A stretch of 59,474 nt of DNA, from the NCBI GenBank assembly GCA_002104985.1, contig MCGO01000224.1:1-59474 (forward strand), read 5' to 3'. The notes below the pieces were generated by a model. It did no database searches. It was not told where the DNA came from and was given only the letters and a program-made list of their open reading frames with translations. Of the stretch, positions 1-11,142 are shown in pieces. A program made the position numbers and the translations under genes. Origin of the DNA: Rhizoclosmatium globosum (Eukaryota > Chytridiomycota > Chytridiomycetes > Chytridiales > Chytriomycetaceae). Position 1 is the stretch's first letter, and every line of letters starts with the position of its first letter.

Positions 1-393
1 CTCAGTTAACCGACTCAGCCACGTCATTCCAAGGCTCTTCCTGCACATCCTTCACATTCGACTCAAAATCCATCCACGATTCCCTTGCCCAAGCCAGACC
101 TCTTTGACACTCGACACAACCTCTTCCACATCGCTCGTTTCCCCAGACACAGCAAACCCGTTCTCCCTCAAAGACTTCATTGCCCTTCGAAGACAAGTCC
201 AATCCCTGACATCCCAACTGGACGCTGCTAAAATGATCCAGAAGGATTTGGAGTTTACGATCGAGCAACACGCGTTTTACCGTGCCAAGCTGCAATCTGA
301 ATGTGAGGCGAAGGATGTGTTTTGAAGAAGGCGAAACAGGAGATTGAGGTGTTGAAAGAGTTTCGGAAGCTGAGGGGAGAAGAGGTGCTATAG
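1..393 (+). pseudogene. 3' end of a coiled-coil protein gene, frame broken (partial)
   Basis: The window opens inside a plus-strand gene. One frame gives a Ser-rich stretch up to about 100. A second frame (104-325) gives a charged, heptad-like segment starting near 'NPFSLKDFIALRRQVQSL'. A third frame (about 319-393) continues the coiled coil ('KKAKQEIEVLKEFRKL') to a TAG at 391-393. The character of the protein carries on across both frame changes, so I read this as one gene with at least two indels (decay or sequence error), not three genes. The rest lies off the window. Function not recognised. The end of the gene and the bases after it resemble 3680-3765. Confidence 0.5.
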
Positions 394-604
394 TCGTTGA
401 TAATTTGAACCGAAACAAATAAAAGAAAGGGACTAAATTTATTCGTGCATTCAATAACAGGATTTCAAGGTTTCAAAAACGATGAGACAAGCAAAAAGGA
501 AGAGCTCTTTTAAACAGCTGAGTCATTCAGCGGCTAAAAGGAAAATAAAAAAAAGAATAGGATTGTTTCAGAAGTAGGCAAACAAAGCCAGCAAAAAGTG
601 AGAA

Positions 605-3325
605 TCAGAAAAGTACAAGACAGAGCCCAGCTGCAAAGAAGGAAACAATAATTGCCTTGGCGTCGCTCCATGAGAACATTAATCTGTACGGTTTTGGAGG
701 AAGTGGTGGTTGGACGGCAACAGGAATCATCGACTCTGGCAAGATTGTAGTCTTGGAAGTGCTTGAAGTTATAGTGGAGGTAGTAGTCAAGGAAGCAGAA
801 AAAGCTAACATAGCAGGACTGGTGGTCAACAAAATAGTGCTTTGGACGTCAGCGTGGTTGTGATCTTGGCAGTGGGAGAAGTGAACACACCCAAAGAAGC
901 TGAAGAAATAGACAAAACCGAGACATCCAGGCTTGTGGACGGCGAAATCGTTTTTTGATGGAAGACAAAGAAATTGATGTAGCAGAGACAGTTGAGGCAG
1001 TTAAAATAGCTGAGGCAGTGAAGCAGTTGAAGCAGTTGAAGCAATTGAAGCAGTTGAAGAAACGGCACTTGAAATAATAGCTGAGGTAGGAGCCACGTCG
1101 AGCCAACAACGTTCAACATCACGAATCCATAATTAATAGAGTCTCGAGCCTTGTTCACAGCAACACCAAAAGAAACTGAGGCGAGAACAGTATTTTCAGT
1201 ATATACCGCAACAATCAACTGCTTTCCCGTCGTCAGAAAGCTGAATAGCAAACCACTCGCTCTTGATCTTGCCGAGTCAATCATATAGTAAAACGAGATT
1301 CCGTTGTCAATCGCAGACGCATTCACAACGAACGTGCACGAAACGTCGCCATACGTCTGAATGTCCCAGTCACCCAAGAACTAGAAATTACAAAGCTATT
1401 AAGTACTCACAGCTGATTTAACACCAATATCTCACCTTGTACTGAACAGAGGAAATCAAACCCCCACACCATCGATACCTCCATCAAAAGTAGCTCCAAC
1501 CATATTAACACTTGCACCAAAACCAAGAGGACCAGAAAGTAAGAATGTTGAACTAATCTCAAAAGTCCCAGTTTTTGCAAGAACGGCTGGACTTGCTTGA
1601 TCAATGCGGCGAGAACGTCTGTCGTGTCTGAAGAGTAGTTCTGAGAGGATGAAGCGGAATAGGGCCGTTCGCAATATTCATGAGGGCTTGAGATGGAGTG
1701 TTTGTTTTACAGGCAGTGTTTGCAGAAACCGTGGCTGTAGAAGAGATGGGATACTGGAAGATGCAGTTGGGGTTTGAGAAGCTGACAATGAGACAGTGGC
1801 CGTGGATAGAGTGGAGATAAAAGAGGCTGTTTGGGTTTGAGCAACTGCAACGAAACAGTGGCAGCGGACGAGACTTGCGTCGCCTCGGCTAAAAGAAAAT
1901 TAGTGGAAAATTTGTGAATGCATGGTTGGTTGCACTTGCCAGAAGAAACTGTACTGCTCAAGAAGATGGGAGATCAGTGCAGAAACAGTCGTTGATGGAA
2001 TATCAGTAGTTAAAGTAGAGCCCAAAACGGTTGAAGACAACACGAAGCTTGAAGACTCTGACGTTGGGAGAATTGTGCTCAAAGACGAAACTGCAACAGT
2101 GGACAACGCAAAAGTGCTGGACAAAACAGTAGAAGGCACAATAGTTGACGTTACACTTGCCACTACTGTTGGTGCAATTCCTCGTTTGTAAACCAACATC
2201 CAATCTGTCGCTTGCAGTGGATTGCCATCTCGACGCTTATCTTGTTGAATTGAGCGCCAACATTGCTGGTGATGTCACCTCTAGTGGGTGAGATCACCAC
2301 AATAACAGTGTCTAAATCAATATAGTTTGCAGCCACTGCATACCGTCGAAAAGGAACGTGAAGCGATCGTTTAAGGAGTTACCACCACAAGACGCGACAT
2401 CACCACCAGGAAAGAGAAAATTGCCACTTGTTGAATCATCTGTCATGATGGAGATACATGCGTTGTCGAGAGACTTCGCAGCATCACCACGGACAGTGTC
2501 CTTGTCAGAGAGAACAAATGTACCCTTGGTCTCACCAAGACCAATTGAGTGATACTCCAACGTGCACAGTGTTGGTGAATTGGAAAATACTGACCAATCT
2601 GACCAATCATTCGCAAATTGGACCACAAGCTTGTCAGTGCCCAACGAATACAAGGCCATCATGTCTTGAGTTGTGCCGTAACGTTGCGCCAGACTTGCCT
2701 CTGTGTAGGGACCAAAATTGTTGCACCATGGAAAACTCGCGGTTCCTGTTTTACCATCGAACTGGAGAGCTCCAAAGCAGGAAGCCTCGGAGTGATTGCT
2801 GACGAGGGAGTCTTGGTAAACTGTGAACCACACTTTGGAGGAGCCGAGAGAATGTACTTTGGGTCTTGAGTAGTAGAGGAAGCCACATGGATATGAGCTG
2901 AATTGGAAGGAGAGAGAGAATTGAGTAACAGTGGTTCCAGAAATGGTCACGTCATATGAAAACGAGGAGACAGAGCCGAAGAGAAAATCCGCTTCAACTA
3001 AAACGGTGTTGAGTCTATCGTCCACTGCCGTATTCGAACCACAAACCCGCGATGATCCCTTGAATGTAATCAAGTTTGCACTTTTGTACGCATCAGAAAG
3101 CTCCTTGGCTGAAAGGGTCATATGAGAACCGCTGGTGGGCCGGGACAAACACAAGTGCGCAAGAGTTGGCACGAAGATAGGTCCAAGGCAAGAGAGGTCA
3201 TTCTTGAAGCTCTGAAGAAATGGGGATCCTGTGACGACGTAAGACATTTTTGGGACAAAGTTTTGCTGATGTATCGGCGAGAAGGCTCGGCATCTAACCT
3301 GTTTACTAATCATTAGTGAGCACAC
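605..3325 (-). pseudogene. Cell-surface protein gene with Ser/Thr-rich stalks and hydrophobic C-terminus, many frameshifts
   Basis: The intact part is the minus frame 3325 to about 2345, a Cys-containing extracellular-looking domain of about 325 residues with no family I recognise. A short intron (about 2312-2343) gives a continuation in which the frame shifts near 2235. Then follow a Ser/Thr/Val-rich linker (about 2180-1720), a second domain (about 1720-1110, with an intron about 1381-1434), an Ala/Ser/Thr-rich stalk (about 1100-690) and a hydrophobic tail ending 'VSFFAAGLCLVLF' at 605. That order fits a GPI-anchored or membrane-tethered wall protein. The linker, second domain and stalk each need several frame changes, far more than any other gene here, so the gene is probably decayed. 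Related fragments lie at 5187-5400 and 18015-18330. No clear signal peptide was found at 3325, so a 5' exon may be missing. Confidence 0.55.
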
Positions 3326-3654
3326 ATATCACTTTTGACTACTCCTCTGAAAATCAATGAAACAAAAGGTGATGACAAAATAAACAACGGGAATCAAAAG
3401 GAGGCCACCGAAAAGTAAGAAACTGTGGTGGCATCAACACTAGCAACAAAACCCAATAATTTGAGAGCAGCTGTTTTTGTCGGTGTAATCACCAGTAAAG
3501 CGTTGGTGGGGCGGTGTAACGCAATACCGCTGTATATACTGGTTGGTCATCATGGTCCATTGGAAGCAAAGACATGAAATACTTATCAGCGTTTTGGACT
3601 CATGAGCTTTAAAATATCAAGCACGTCCGTTGCGTCCGTTGAATAGTCTCGGGA

Positions 3655-3765
3655 GGAAGCGCCTGGAACGTACAAACATTTGGGAGAAGAGGTGATTTAG
3701 CCGTTGATAGCTTTAACAAAGTGAATAAAAAGAGGGAATATTTTGTCGTCTTTATTGGCAATAAA
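3655..3765. repeat. Eroded duplicate of the coiled-coil gene end
   Basis: The stretch around 3685-3745 resembles 368-425 on the same strand. Both contain 'gggagaagaggtg', then an in-frame-like stop, 'cgttgata', and an A-rich 'aataaaa' run. This is the tail and 3' flank of the coi​led-coil gene at 1-393, without the upstream coding part. It is the only content I see in the gap between the surface-protein gene and SNIP1 (3326-3787). Confidence 0.5.
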
Positions 3766-3787
3766 TGGATTGACAGGGTATAGACCA

Positions 3788-4595
3788 TCAATCTTCATCA
3801 GCGTCCTCAGCCATCAACACATGATCCCTCGATGAAAATCCAAACTTGATGACATCCTGATTCTTCAATTCGTAATACCGAGATCCATCAATCTTCTGGC
3901 CATTGAGGAAAGTTCCATTCGCAGAATCCAAGTCAATAATATATGGTTTCACAGCTCGCCCGCCTTGATCTGATGAAGAAACAAAACGGTACTGAAGCAC
4001 GGCGTGTTGTTTGCTGATTGAAGGATGATCCACAGGAATATCTGAATTAACAGTCATTTACACTTTCCAGTCAAAGAACGTCCAACAAGTCACGCACCAG
4101 CAACAATCCGATCCCGTCCAAATAAATAGGCAGACTGTCTCGAAACAGGAATCATATCAACCTGTTCCTTTCCCTTGAACGAATACAGTCGATACTTTGT
4201 AACGGGTTTCCTCGCTTCCTGCGGCTCAGCATACTAAATACAGGATACAGCGCCAGTGGATAGAAAGTGCGCCAAGGTTAGGACTAGTTGTAACGAGCGC
4301 AGTTGGATCCACGCACCTTGAGCACCACGCCCTTGAACGTGTTTGCCTCGGCCGTCAATGCACCAGAAACACCAAAGTTTGGAGCCTCTTTTGGCTTTGG
4401 AGCGTCTTTTGTTTGTTGTTGTTGTTGGTTGTTATTGTTGTTTGAAGGTGGTTCTCCTTCATCGGCGTCCCTCCTTTGAACCCTGTCTCTTGAACGACCT
4501 CCTTCTCTTTCCCTGTCATTATTACTATGCCTGTCATTGGGTCTTTCATAGGGCTTTCGGTCGTGGTTGCTGTGGTGGTCCCGTCGGCGTTCCAT
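3788..4595 (-). CDS. PML1: SNIP1/Pml1-like FHA-domain protein (RES splicing/retention complex)
   Basis: Three exons: 4595-4317, 4233-4098, 4041-3788 (222 aa). All joins keep frame. Residues 1 to about 75 are an Arg/Asp/Asn/Gln-rich disordered tail. Then come the family signature 'FGVSGALTAEANTFKGVVLK', 'RQSAYLFGRD', and an FHA fold with 'DHPSISKQHAVLQYR', 'YIIDLDSANGTFLNG' and 'RYYELKNQDVIKFGFSSR'. These match human SNIP1, plant DAWDLE and yeast Pml1. The family binds phospho-Thr peptides and belongs to the RES complex that helps splicing and nuclear retention of pre-mRNA. The Met at 4595 is chosen because it begins the charged N-terminal tail usual in the family. The protein ends in an acidic 'EDADED'. 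Confidence 0.9.
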
Positions 4596-5186
4596 TTTGT
4601 TGTTCTTTTGTGGTAGTGAAATAGACAAAAGAAAAGAAAGGAACGAGTAAGGCGTGTCTTCTTCAATAACCGAAATAACGACGATACGGCAAAAAACCCG
4701 TTGGAAATATTGGTAAGGCTTTGTTATGGAGTCCTGACGAGAGAAATATGCAAGACCGGGAAGTGATGATGCGACTTGCAATTATTGGGAGAAGATGTGA
4801 TTATTAAGCAACAAAAAACGTCGGAAGCACTGCTTTACGAGGCGAAAGAAGAATGGGAGTTTGTGTTTAGGACCATTTGTCGTTTGACAACTTAACTTTG
4901 TCGATTTTCCCTCCTACTAACCACAGACTAACTTGAGTGCTATTAGATGCGTCGAAGCATTCATAATGCGAGAATTAATATATCCAAAGAAAAGAAGATG
5001 AGTCATCGAATGAGCTTCTCACCTTGGAATCAGACATTAACAAGTTTCCTGAAAATTCTTGCATTGTTGACTGAAGCTCTCATAATTGCAAACGTTGATG
5101 TCTCGCACAAAGTCAAAATGGAAGTTCTTGAGACAAACGCATCGCTTTTGGATTGGGATTGGATTAGTGCTAGAGCTTATTGTAAT
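4596..5186. other. Intergenic stretch upstream of SNIP1
   Basis: This holds the presumed SNIP1 promoter. Between about 5000 and 5186 is a small plus-strand open frame with no recognisable protein. Its minus strand may be the stalk part of the surface-protein relic that becomes clear at 5187. I see no other gene. Confidence 0.4.
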
Positions 5187-5400
5187 GGATTATCAGAAGG
5201 AGCAGCAGCGGTTCAACCCAACAACATGAAGTAAATACCTGATATTACCTACCGACACACCGAAAGAGACCGAAACAAAAGTGGTTATACTGACCGAAAC
5301 AACCAACTATTTCCCGTCCTGAAAGAACCAATGGATATCATTCTTGGTCGAGTTGATATCATACTATTAAAACGTCACGCCTTTTTATTAATCAAAGTCC
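5187..5400 (-). pseudogene. Relic of the surface-protein gene family
   Basis: On the plus strand, about 5205-5370 can be aligned by eye to 1100-1300 of the surface-protein gene. Shared words include 'caacaa', 'ccgaaagagaccgaa' against 'ccaaaagaaactgag', 'aaccaactatttcccgtc' against 'aatcaactgctttcccgtc', and 'ttcttggtcgagttgatatcatacta' split over the same order as 'tcttgatcttgccgagtcaatcatata'. No open frame survives on the minus strand. It corresponds to the end of the second domain. Confidence 0.5.
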
Positions 5401-5601
5401 AATCAACAAATAGAGTTTAAGATAAAATAAGTTTCTCTGCTTTAATCCGGCACCGAAACCCTTTCCACCTTGAAGAAAACTGTCATTCACCGTCTCCAGC
5501 TCTGGCCCATTGAATTTCCTTGACGTTATTAGATCTTTGTTCAGTTCTCTCTTTTTTATTTATCTGTTTGTCAATTCACAGAACCCTCCAAAAAAAAGAA
5601 G

Positions 5602-6496
5602 ATGGCCGAGTGTTTTGTGCGATCCTTCACGAATGGCAGTGCGCTTGGAATCATCAGTTTGAGCAAGTCATTTGCGGTAGTTCCACGGACGGATCTGCTG
5701 CACCGGGCCGTGCGATACGAAACAGCTTGGAAGGCACAGAACACGGAAGCGTCAAAGGCGCTGGGCCAAGTCAGAGGATCAACGAGGAAACCTGCACCGC
5801 AAAAGGGACGGGGAAAGGCGAGAGTGGGTACTTTGAGGGCTGCTCACTTTGTTGGAGGTAATGTTGTTTGTTGTTACCCTGTACCTTACCTACCTACTGC
5901 TACCTTCGCATTCCAAGCTTCCCACTTCTGTCCTAGCATCTAATAGTATATTAAATGCTATTGCATGCCACCGAATGCTACTTGTCCCCCTTTCCTTTCA
6001 AGCAACCTGTCACACTAACCAACCAACCAACCAACCAACCAACCAACAAACAAACAAACAAACCAACCAATAAACAGGTTACGCCGTACACGGACCCACG
6101 CCCGGCGCCGCCCTTCCCGACATCCAACGCAAAGTCTACGACGCCGCAGTCAGATCCGCAATCGCAACAAAGTTCAACCAAAACCAACTCGTCGTCGTCG
6201 ACTCTCTCGCACTCGATTCTTCCTCAAAACTGTCCCTCAAAGAACGCCTTGATGCTCTCGACCTCGCCGGTAAAAAATGCTATTTCATGTATGGCTCCAG
6301 GGAACCTGAACTCAATCTGGTTCGTGCTGCCGATCAGTTTACTCTAAAGACTTTGAAGGAGGATAAGGTGGAGGAAAGGAGGATTTTGGTGACTAGTGCG
6401 GAAACTGTTTCGGTTCTTCCGGTTCTTGAGAATGAGTTTTTGGTCATTGACAAGGCTGCTCTTGAAGTCCTGGAGGAAATGTACCAAGTGGATTGA
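5602..6496 (+). CDS. Mitochondrial large-subunit ribosomal protein uL4m (YmL6/MRPL4 type)
   Basis: Two exons, 5602-5857 and 6078-6496 (224 aa); the join rebuilds 'FVGGGYAVHGPTPG'. The central block 'RGSTRKPAPQKGRGKARVGT' is the conserved L4 loop rich in Arg, Lys and Gly that reaches into the rRNA core. It is followed by the usual 'DIQRKVYDAAVRSAIATKF' helix and the Rossmann-like C-terminal half ending in a Leu/Glu helix. The sequence looks organellar or bacterial, not like cytosolic uL4, which is much longer. The first Met is used; the N-terminus ('ECFVRSFTNGSALG') could serve as import signal. The 220-nt intron ends in a CCAA/CAAA repeat. A copy of the gene's 3' end lies just downstream. Confidence 0.88.
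6017..6077. repeat. (AACC)n/(AAAC)n microsatellite at the end of the uL4m intron
   Basis: About six units of 'aacc' followed by several 'aaac' units run up to the 3' splice site 'taaacag'. It is intronic and pyrimidine-poor, unusual directly before an acceptor. Confidence 0.85.
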
Positions 6497-6610
6497 TTTG
6501 CCTATTTCATTGAACGAGAGAAGATATGCATGATGGTTTGATTAATAAAAGTGCTCGTACTACTTCTTGCATGAATCTGAAGAGAGGTGTGGATTCAGTT
6601 GTGGGGTGAC

Positions 6611-6676
6611 GATATCGGTTCTCTATCCTTTCAGTTCTCAAGAATGAGTTTTTGGTCGTTGAAAAGGCTGCCCTTG
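6611..6676 (+). pseudogene. Duplicated 3' fragment of the uL4m gene
   Basis: The words 'aatgagtttttggtc', 'ttga', 'aaggctgc' and 'cttgaagt' occur in the same order at about 6428-6470 (coding, near the uL4m stop) and at about 6635-6676. The copy ends in an early TAG in the codons after 'cttgaagt'. It lies 115 bp after the stop codon of the parent, between uL4m and RAB7, which converge here. Confidence 0.7.
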
Positions 6677-6770
6677 AAGTATAGCTGAAGCTTTGACAAT
6701 ATGGAAAGCTAACATATTTATAGATTCGATTGTCGGGTAGATTGCAAATTCATCCCACCAAATAAGCAAG

Positions 6771-7731
6771 TCAACAAGCACAAGAATCCCCATTCGCCCG
6801 TCCAGCCGCACCACTTTCCGCATCAATCCTGACAGCATCCGTAACATCGTTATACCTGAATGCGTTCACGTTTAAAACTGCTGAAGAACATACAGTACAC
6901 AGTACTCACAATTCAACCTCCATCTCTTGATCTAACGCATTCCTCGCCATAGTCTGAAACGCCAAATCCACATTAATCGCCTCCTTCGCACTCGTCTCAA
7001 AGTATGGAATATTCCCCTTCTGCAAACACCACTGCAACGCCCTCTTTTGCGAAACCTATTCATTCGTAAACAAGACGTTAAAACAAAACACATCCCCCAA
7101 ACACCACCCCTCCCACACATAACAAACCTGTCTCCTAGACTCCTCCAAATCAACCTTATTCCCGACAACAACAAACGGAAACGTGTCCGGGTCTTTCGGG
7201 CTACTCTGCAACAAAAACTCGTCGCGCCAGCTATCCAACTGATCAAATGATTTACTATTTGTCACGTCAAAGACAAGGACGCAGCAGTCGGCTCCACGGT
7301 AGAATGCAACGCCGAGGGATTGGAAGCGTTCTTGGCCTGCTGTGTCCCAGATCTGGTTTTTTTGGTGTGAAGTATAAGGTATGTGTTGATAAAAACGAGT
7401 GTGGTGTATAAGGAGGGAAGGAGGGAGGAGAGAGAGGGTACCTGAGTAGTGACAGTCTTGTCGTCAACAACAACATCCTTTGTGAGAAAGTCTGCGCCGA
7501 TAGTTGCCTTGTATTGGTTTGAAAACTTTCTGTTTACGTATTGGTTCATGAGCGATGTTTTGCCGACGCCCGAATCGCTTTTTTGGGTTTTGGGTTTGGG
7601 TTTGGATTGATAAACAGGTAAAGAGGTTAGGGACGGGCCTAGGAGGAGTGTAAAAAGTACCCTAGGATGATAACTTTGAGCATTGGACGACGTCGAGGTG
7701 CGCCAGAGGAGTTTGTTGGACGGGAAGACAT
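6771..7731 (-). CDS. RAB7: Rab7/Ypt7 small GTPase
   Basis: Five exons: 7731-7661, 7577-7442, 7352-7128, 7055-6910, 6855-6771 (220 aa). All G motifs are visible: P-loop 'GDSGVGKTS', switch I Thr in '[12 protein letters not shown]', '[13 protein letters not shown]', 'GNKVDLE' and 'ETSAKEA'. Rab7-subfamily runs include '[20 protein letters not shown]' and 'SWRDEFL'. The end '-SCAC' is a CxC double-geranylgeranylation signal. The protein controls late endosome/vacuole fusion. The first ATG gives a 16-residue Arg-rich lead; a second in-frame Met at 7683 would give a start closer to the short N-terminus usual in the family. All introns are 54-89 nt. Confidence 0.95.
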
Positions 7732-7896
7732 TGGGTGGGTGGTTGGTTTTCTGTCGGAGAGTTTTGATTTGATGTGCGTGCTTTACATGATTCCTTGCTT
7801 CTCATATTACAATAATGATTTTAAAGTGATATATTCCAATTCTCGTAAAAAGAGTACTCCTTCTCATCCATACATGATCCAAAAAGGAGGGAACGC

Positions 7897-9095
7897 TCAA
7901 CGACGGCTCTCTGGAGCCCATGCCTCAATCTTTGGCTTCACAGTGCTGTAAGTCTTGAAAGCACCAGAGGAACCAGTGTAGTTCTCAGTCGAGGTGGTTG
8001 TGTAGAATGGCTTTGGAACCGTTTCGGGTGTTGGAACATCGTCAGTGAAACGGGAGAGCCATTGGTGCCTTCGCGTGCATTATTTAGATACGAGAGAGAG
8101 AACGCAATGTTGAATGAAAAGTAGAGTTACCATTCTGGTGGAACCTGGGAAGCATCGTAGTTCCACTTGTTGTACAGAACCCAACGGTCACGTCCTATCA
8201 AAATCGAATTTAACATGTGCATACAGCTATTAAAATACACGCTTGCGAAATTCAGTCTTTGGTTTGGATTGAATGCAACTCATATCGTCCCCTCCTGTTG
8301 TATGATGCGACACTATCGCTCTTTGATTTCCACTGCTCAGTCAAATCTCTGAACACTCGCTGCGTGAAATCCATTCCCACGAAGGTGTTCCATTTTCATT
8401 TCCAACAATATCCTGCTGCAATCCCCATATCATGTGAATTCTACCAATATTTTGCTCTCTTTCTAATCCAGTTGATAACCTTGTTTTCTAGTTCTGTGAG
8501 GCGGTGTTTCGGGAAGGTTGAGCTGCTTCGCATAATGTCATTCACTCTCCACGTCCTCCCTCAACTCTGATGCCCCCAAGACAGTCCTCCACTTTCGAAC
8601 CTGCATTATTTCTACGGACATCAAGTTTTGAAAGTCGGTTCTAGCGTCCCTTCCTCCTCTCATGCTCGCTCTCCCCAACCCATCTCAACTTCTTCGAATC
8701 TAAACGAACGCACCCATGATATCTTTTCTGTTTTCGTAGTATTCGTTTCCAAACTGGTCCTTTCCAACGAGAGTTCCGACCTTTGGCGTGTCGCTAATTC
8801 GAACGGGGTTAGCCTTCCATCCACAACCACAACCACCGCCACCAAGCAACTAATACGAACACAGTCAGGATCTGCCAGAAGGTGCGCTTGACACCGTGGG
8901 CTCGGACGGCTTGGAGCTGGTTTGGAAGAGGGAGAAAGAGAGGGTTGAGTTGGATGTTGGTTGAATGGTTCAAAAGGAAAGGGAAGCGGAAGGGTACCGT
9001 GGCTGAGATCACTGTGCATCAAATAAGACAGTATTAGTTGAAGCAGAAGGACAAGAAACAGGAAGGAAACACAAACAGTTGTTCCAGGACGACAT
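7897..9095 (-). CDS. NDUFA12: Complex I accessory subunit NDUFA12 (B17.2)
   Basis: The best in-frame model has six exons: 9095-9077, 9011-8998, 8916-8863, 8813-8714, 8194-8131, 8068-7897 (140 aa). The family is clear from 'VGTLVGKDQFGNEYYENR', 'GRDRWVLYN', 'ASQVPPEWHQWL', 'FTDDVPTPE', 'YTGSSGAFKTYSTVKPKI' and 'EAWAP'. This subunit sits on the matrix arm of mitochondrial NADH:ubiquinone oxidoreductase. The first two exons are inferred: a 14-nt micro-exon is needed to keep frame from the ATG at 9095. The donor of exon 3 could instead lie 6 nt later, adding two residues. The intron 8195-8713 is long for this region (519 nt), and I see no gene in it. Confidence 0.88.
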
Positions 9096-9415
9096 GTTTT
9101 GCGATTTTTATAAAATCAAATAATCTAATTGGCCTCAATGTAGAACATTATATTCATTTATTTGCAACCGAGATAGTACAATAAATCATGAACTAGACTT
9201 GTGTCTACGTTAGATTAGTTCCTTGCTATCTCGGCGGCAAGTAACCTTAAATAACCAACTTTTCTTTTTTTAGTGAACCCATCTGACCTACCCTGTGCAT
9301 CCTTAGCGATGTTTATCCAAACAATGAACGAACGAAGACCGAAGAAATGAAAAGAAAGAAACAGACAAATCTTTCTCTTCCAAATAAATAAATCCAAACA
9401 AAAACAAATCATCCA
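9096..9415. promoter_or_regulatory. Divergent promoter region NDUFA12 / DOT1
   Basis: This is 320 bp between two divergent start codons. It is AT-rich, with 'tataaaat' near 9108 on the NDUFA12 side and A-rich tracts near 9345-9410 on the DOT1 side. No conserved site was identified. Confidence 0.45.
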
Positions 9416-11142
9416 ATGGTTGTCCACCACCGAATCAAATGTCCCGCTTCAACCACAAACACAAACACGTCAGAATCAGTGCGAGTGCCAAGTCGCTGCA
9501 TTTACATCCGAGTCGATTCAACAACAACCCCCTCGCAAAAGAAGAGAAAGATTGAATCACCCGAGCCAAAAGACTTGTCACTTGCCCAACAACAAAAACA
9601 ACAACAACAATCAACAAACACAACCCACCCTTCCACCCAACCCACTTTCTGCTCAGCTTTCAAAACTGTCAAAAACAACAAATCACTCTACAAATCACTC
9701 ACGCAACAGCCAGCGTCCGATTCGGACTGCTTCGACGAGTTATCCCTCCTTCACTTCAACGGCCAATCAGAACGCTTTCCCCTTGCCATCCCAAAAGCCG
9801 CAGATGAATTCAATCCTATCCAACAACTCAAAGCGGCTGTGCAACACACTATCGAGTTCTGTGTTCCGTTGGAGAAGCGGTCCTTGTTTGGGGATGATAT
9901 TGGTGGGACAAAGAGGAAGGTTGTCAGGGCTGTGAATAGGAAGGATCCAGAGGCTATTAAGGAGGCTGTGCTGGAGTATAATCATTTGTTGGGTTCACTT
10001 GATTTGAATCTGCATTCTGTGGTGGGTACACTTGACTTGACTTGACTTGATGGGTGGTTAGTGAACTGCGAGAACGAGAGGGAGGACGATGAAGGAGTAC
10101 GGATCAAATCTGTCAATGAAGTCGAATCATAGAAAAAGTAGCAAGCAAAGGAAAAGAAAGTCCACGTTATAGCGAAAATACAGATGAATCATGAAAGAGG
10201 GAAGAATAGGCATCGAAGAGCGTAATCAATAGCGACCCCAACATACCTTCTAATTAACAACACACAGTCTTCTCCGGCACATCCTGCTCTTATTGCTCAT
10301 GTCTTGGATGAAGCGTACGCTCACACAGTGGCGCCAGACGTGGATTCTCTCAAAAACTATAAAACATTTTCGAATAATGTCTATGGCGAAGTCAGGCATT
10401 CTCTCGTGTCTGAGTTTATTGAACGTGTCAAAGATCGTATGTAAGTTATAATGGATGAGTTGAGAGAGCGAAGGGGTTACGGAGACAGAATCCATAGTCT
10501 CGCCAGTCTTTCATACAAAATAACTCAATTCAACCAAAACAACAGAATAGCTCAACCAGGATCCCCACCCCCAATCTTCCTCGACATGGGTTCAGGAACA
10601 GGAAACGTAGTCCTCCAAGTCGCAGCCGAAACCCAATGCGAAGCCCACGGAATCGAAATAATGGAAAACCCAGCCCGCCTCGCAACCCTCCAACGTCAAG
10701 AATTCCTCGCCCGTTGTAACCTCTACAAAATCCCTGTCGGCTCCATTTCCCTCGTAAAAGGTACTTCTCACTCCCCACTCTCCTCCACCCTCCTCACTCA
10801 CAATAAAAACAACAAGGCGACTTCTTAGACGACCCATCAACAACATCCCTCCTCCCCCGCGCCGACGTAATCTTTGTAAACAACTATGCCTTCGACGCAC
10901 ACCTAAACTTCCGGATCCTCGAACGATTCCTCGACCTCAAAGAAGGCGCCGTCGTGATTTCCCTGAAACCCTTCGGCTCGACAATCATCACGGAGGAAGA
11001 TGTTGCGCGCGGGGTTGTGCGGAGAGGTGGGGAGAACGCGTTGGAGGGGATGTTTGTTACGAGGGAGTATTGGTTTGGTGAGAATCGGGTTAGTTGGATG
11101 GCGGAGGGGGGAAAGTATTATGTACATACTTTGAGGCGGTAG
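9416..11142 (+). CDS. DOT1: DOT1-family histone H3K79 methyltransferase
   Basis: Four exons: 9416-10021, 10268-10440, 10546-10760, 10817-11142 (439 aa). The N-terminal third is Gln/Thr-rich with a basic 'KKRKIE' (likely nuclear signal). The catalytic fold follows: 'NNVYGEVRHSLVSEFIERV', motif I 'FLDMGSGTGNVVLQVA' (S-adenosylmethionine binding, around residue 271), 'GIEIMENPARLA', 'GDFLDD' and 'VIFVNNYAFDAHLN', the Dot1-specific 'NN-aF' active-site strand. The family methylates Lys79 in the H3 core without a SET domain. Its length is near yeast Dot1's catalytic core plus a shorter N-terminus. The start at 9416 is the first in-frame ATG; an ATG at 9420 in another frame is not used. Confidence 0.9.

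Noticed and set aside
5900..6347. Plus-strand frame over the uL4m intron and exon 2
   Set aside because: Wrong frame for uL4; it partly reads the CCAA repeat.
8167..8570. Open frames in the 519-nt NDUFA12 intron
   Set aside because: No coding character; conserved exons lie on both sides in the opposite strand.
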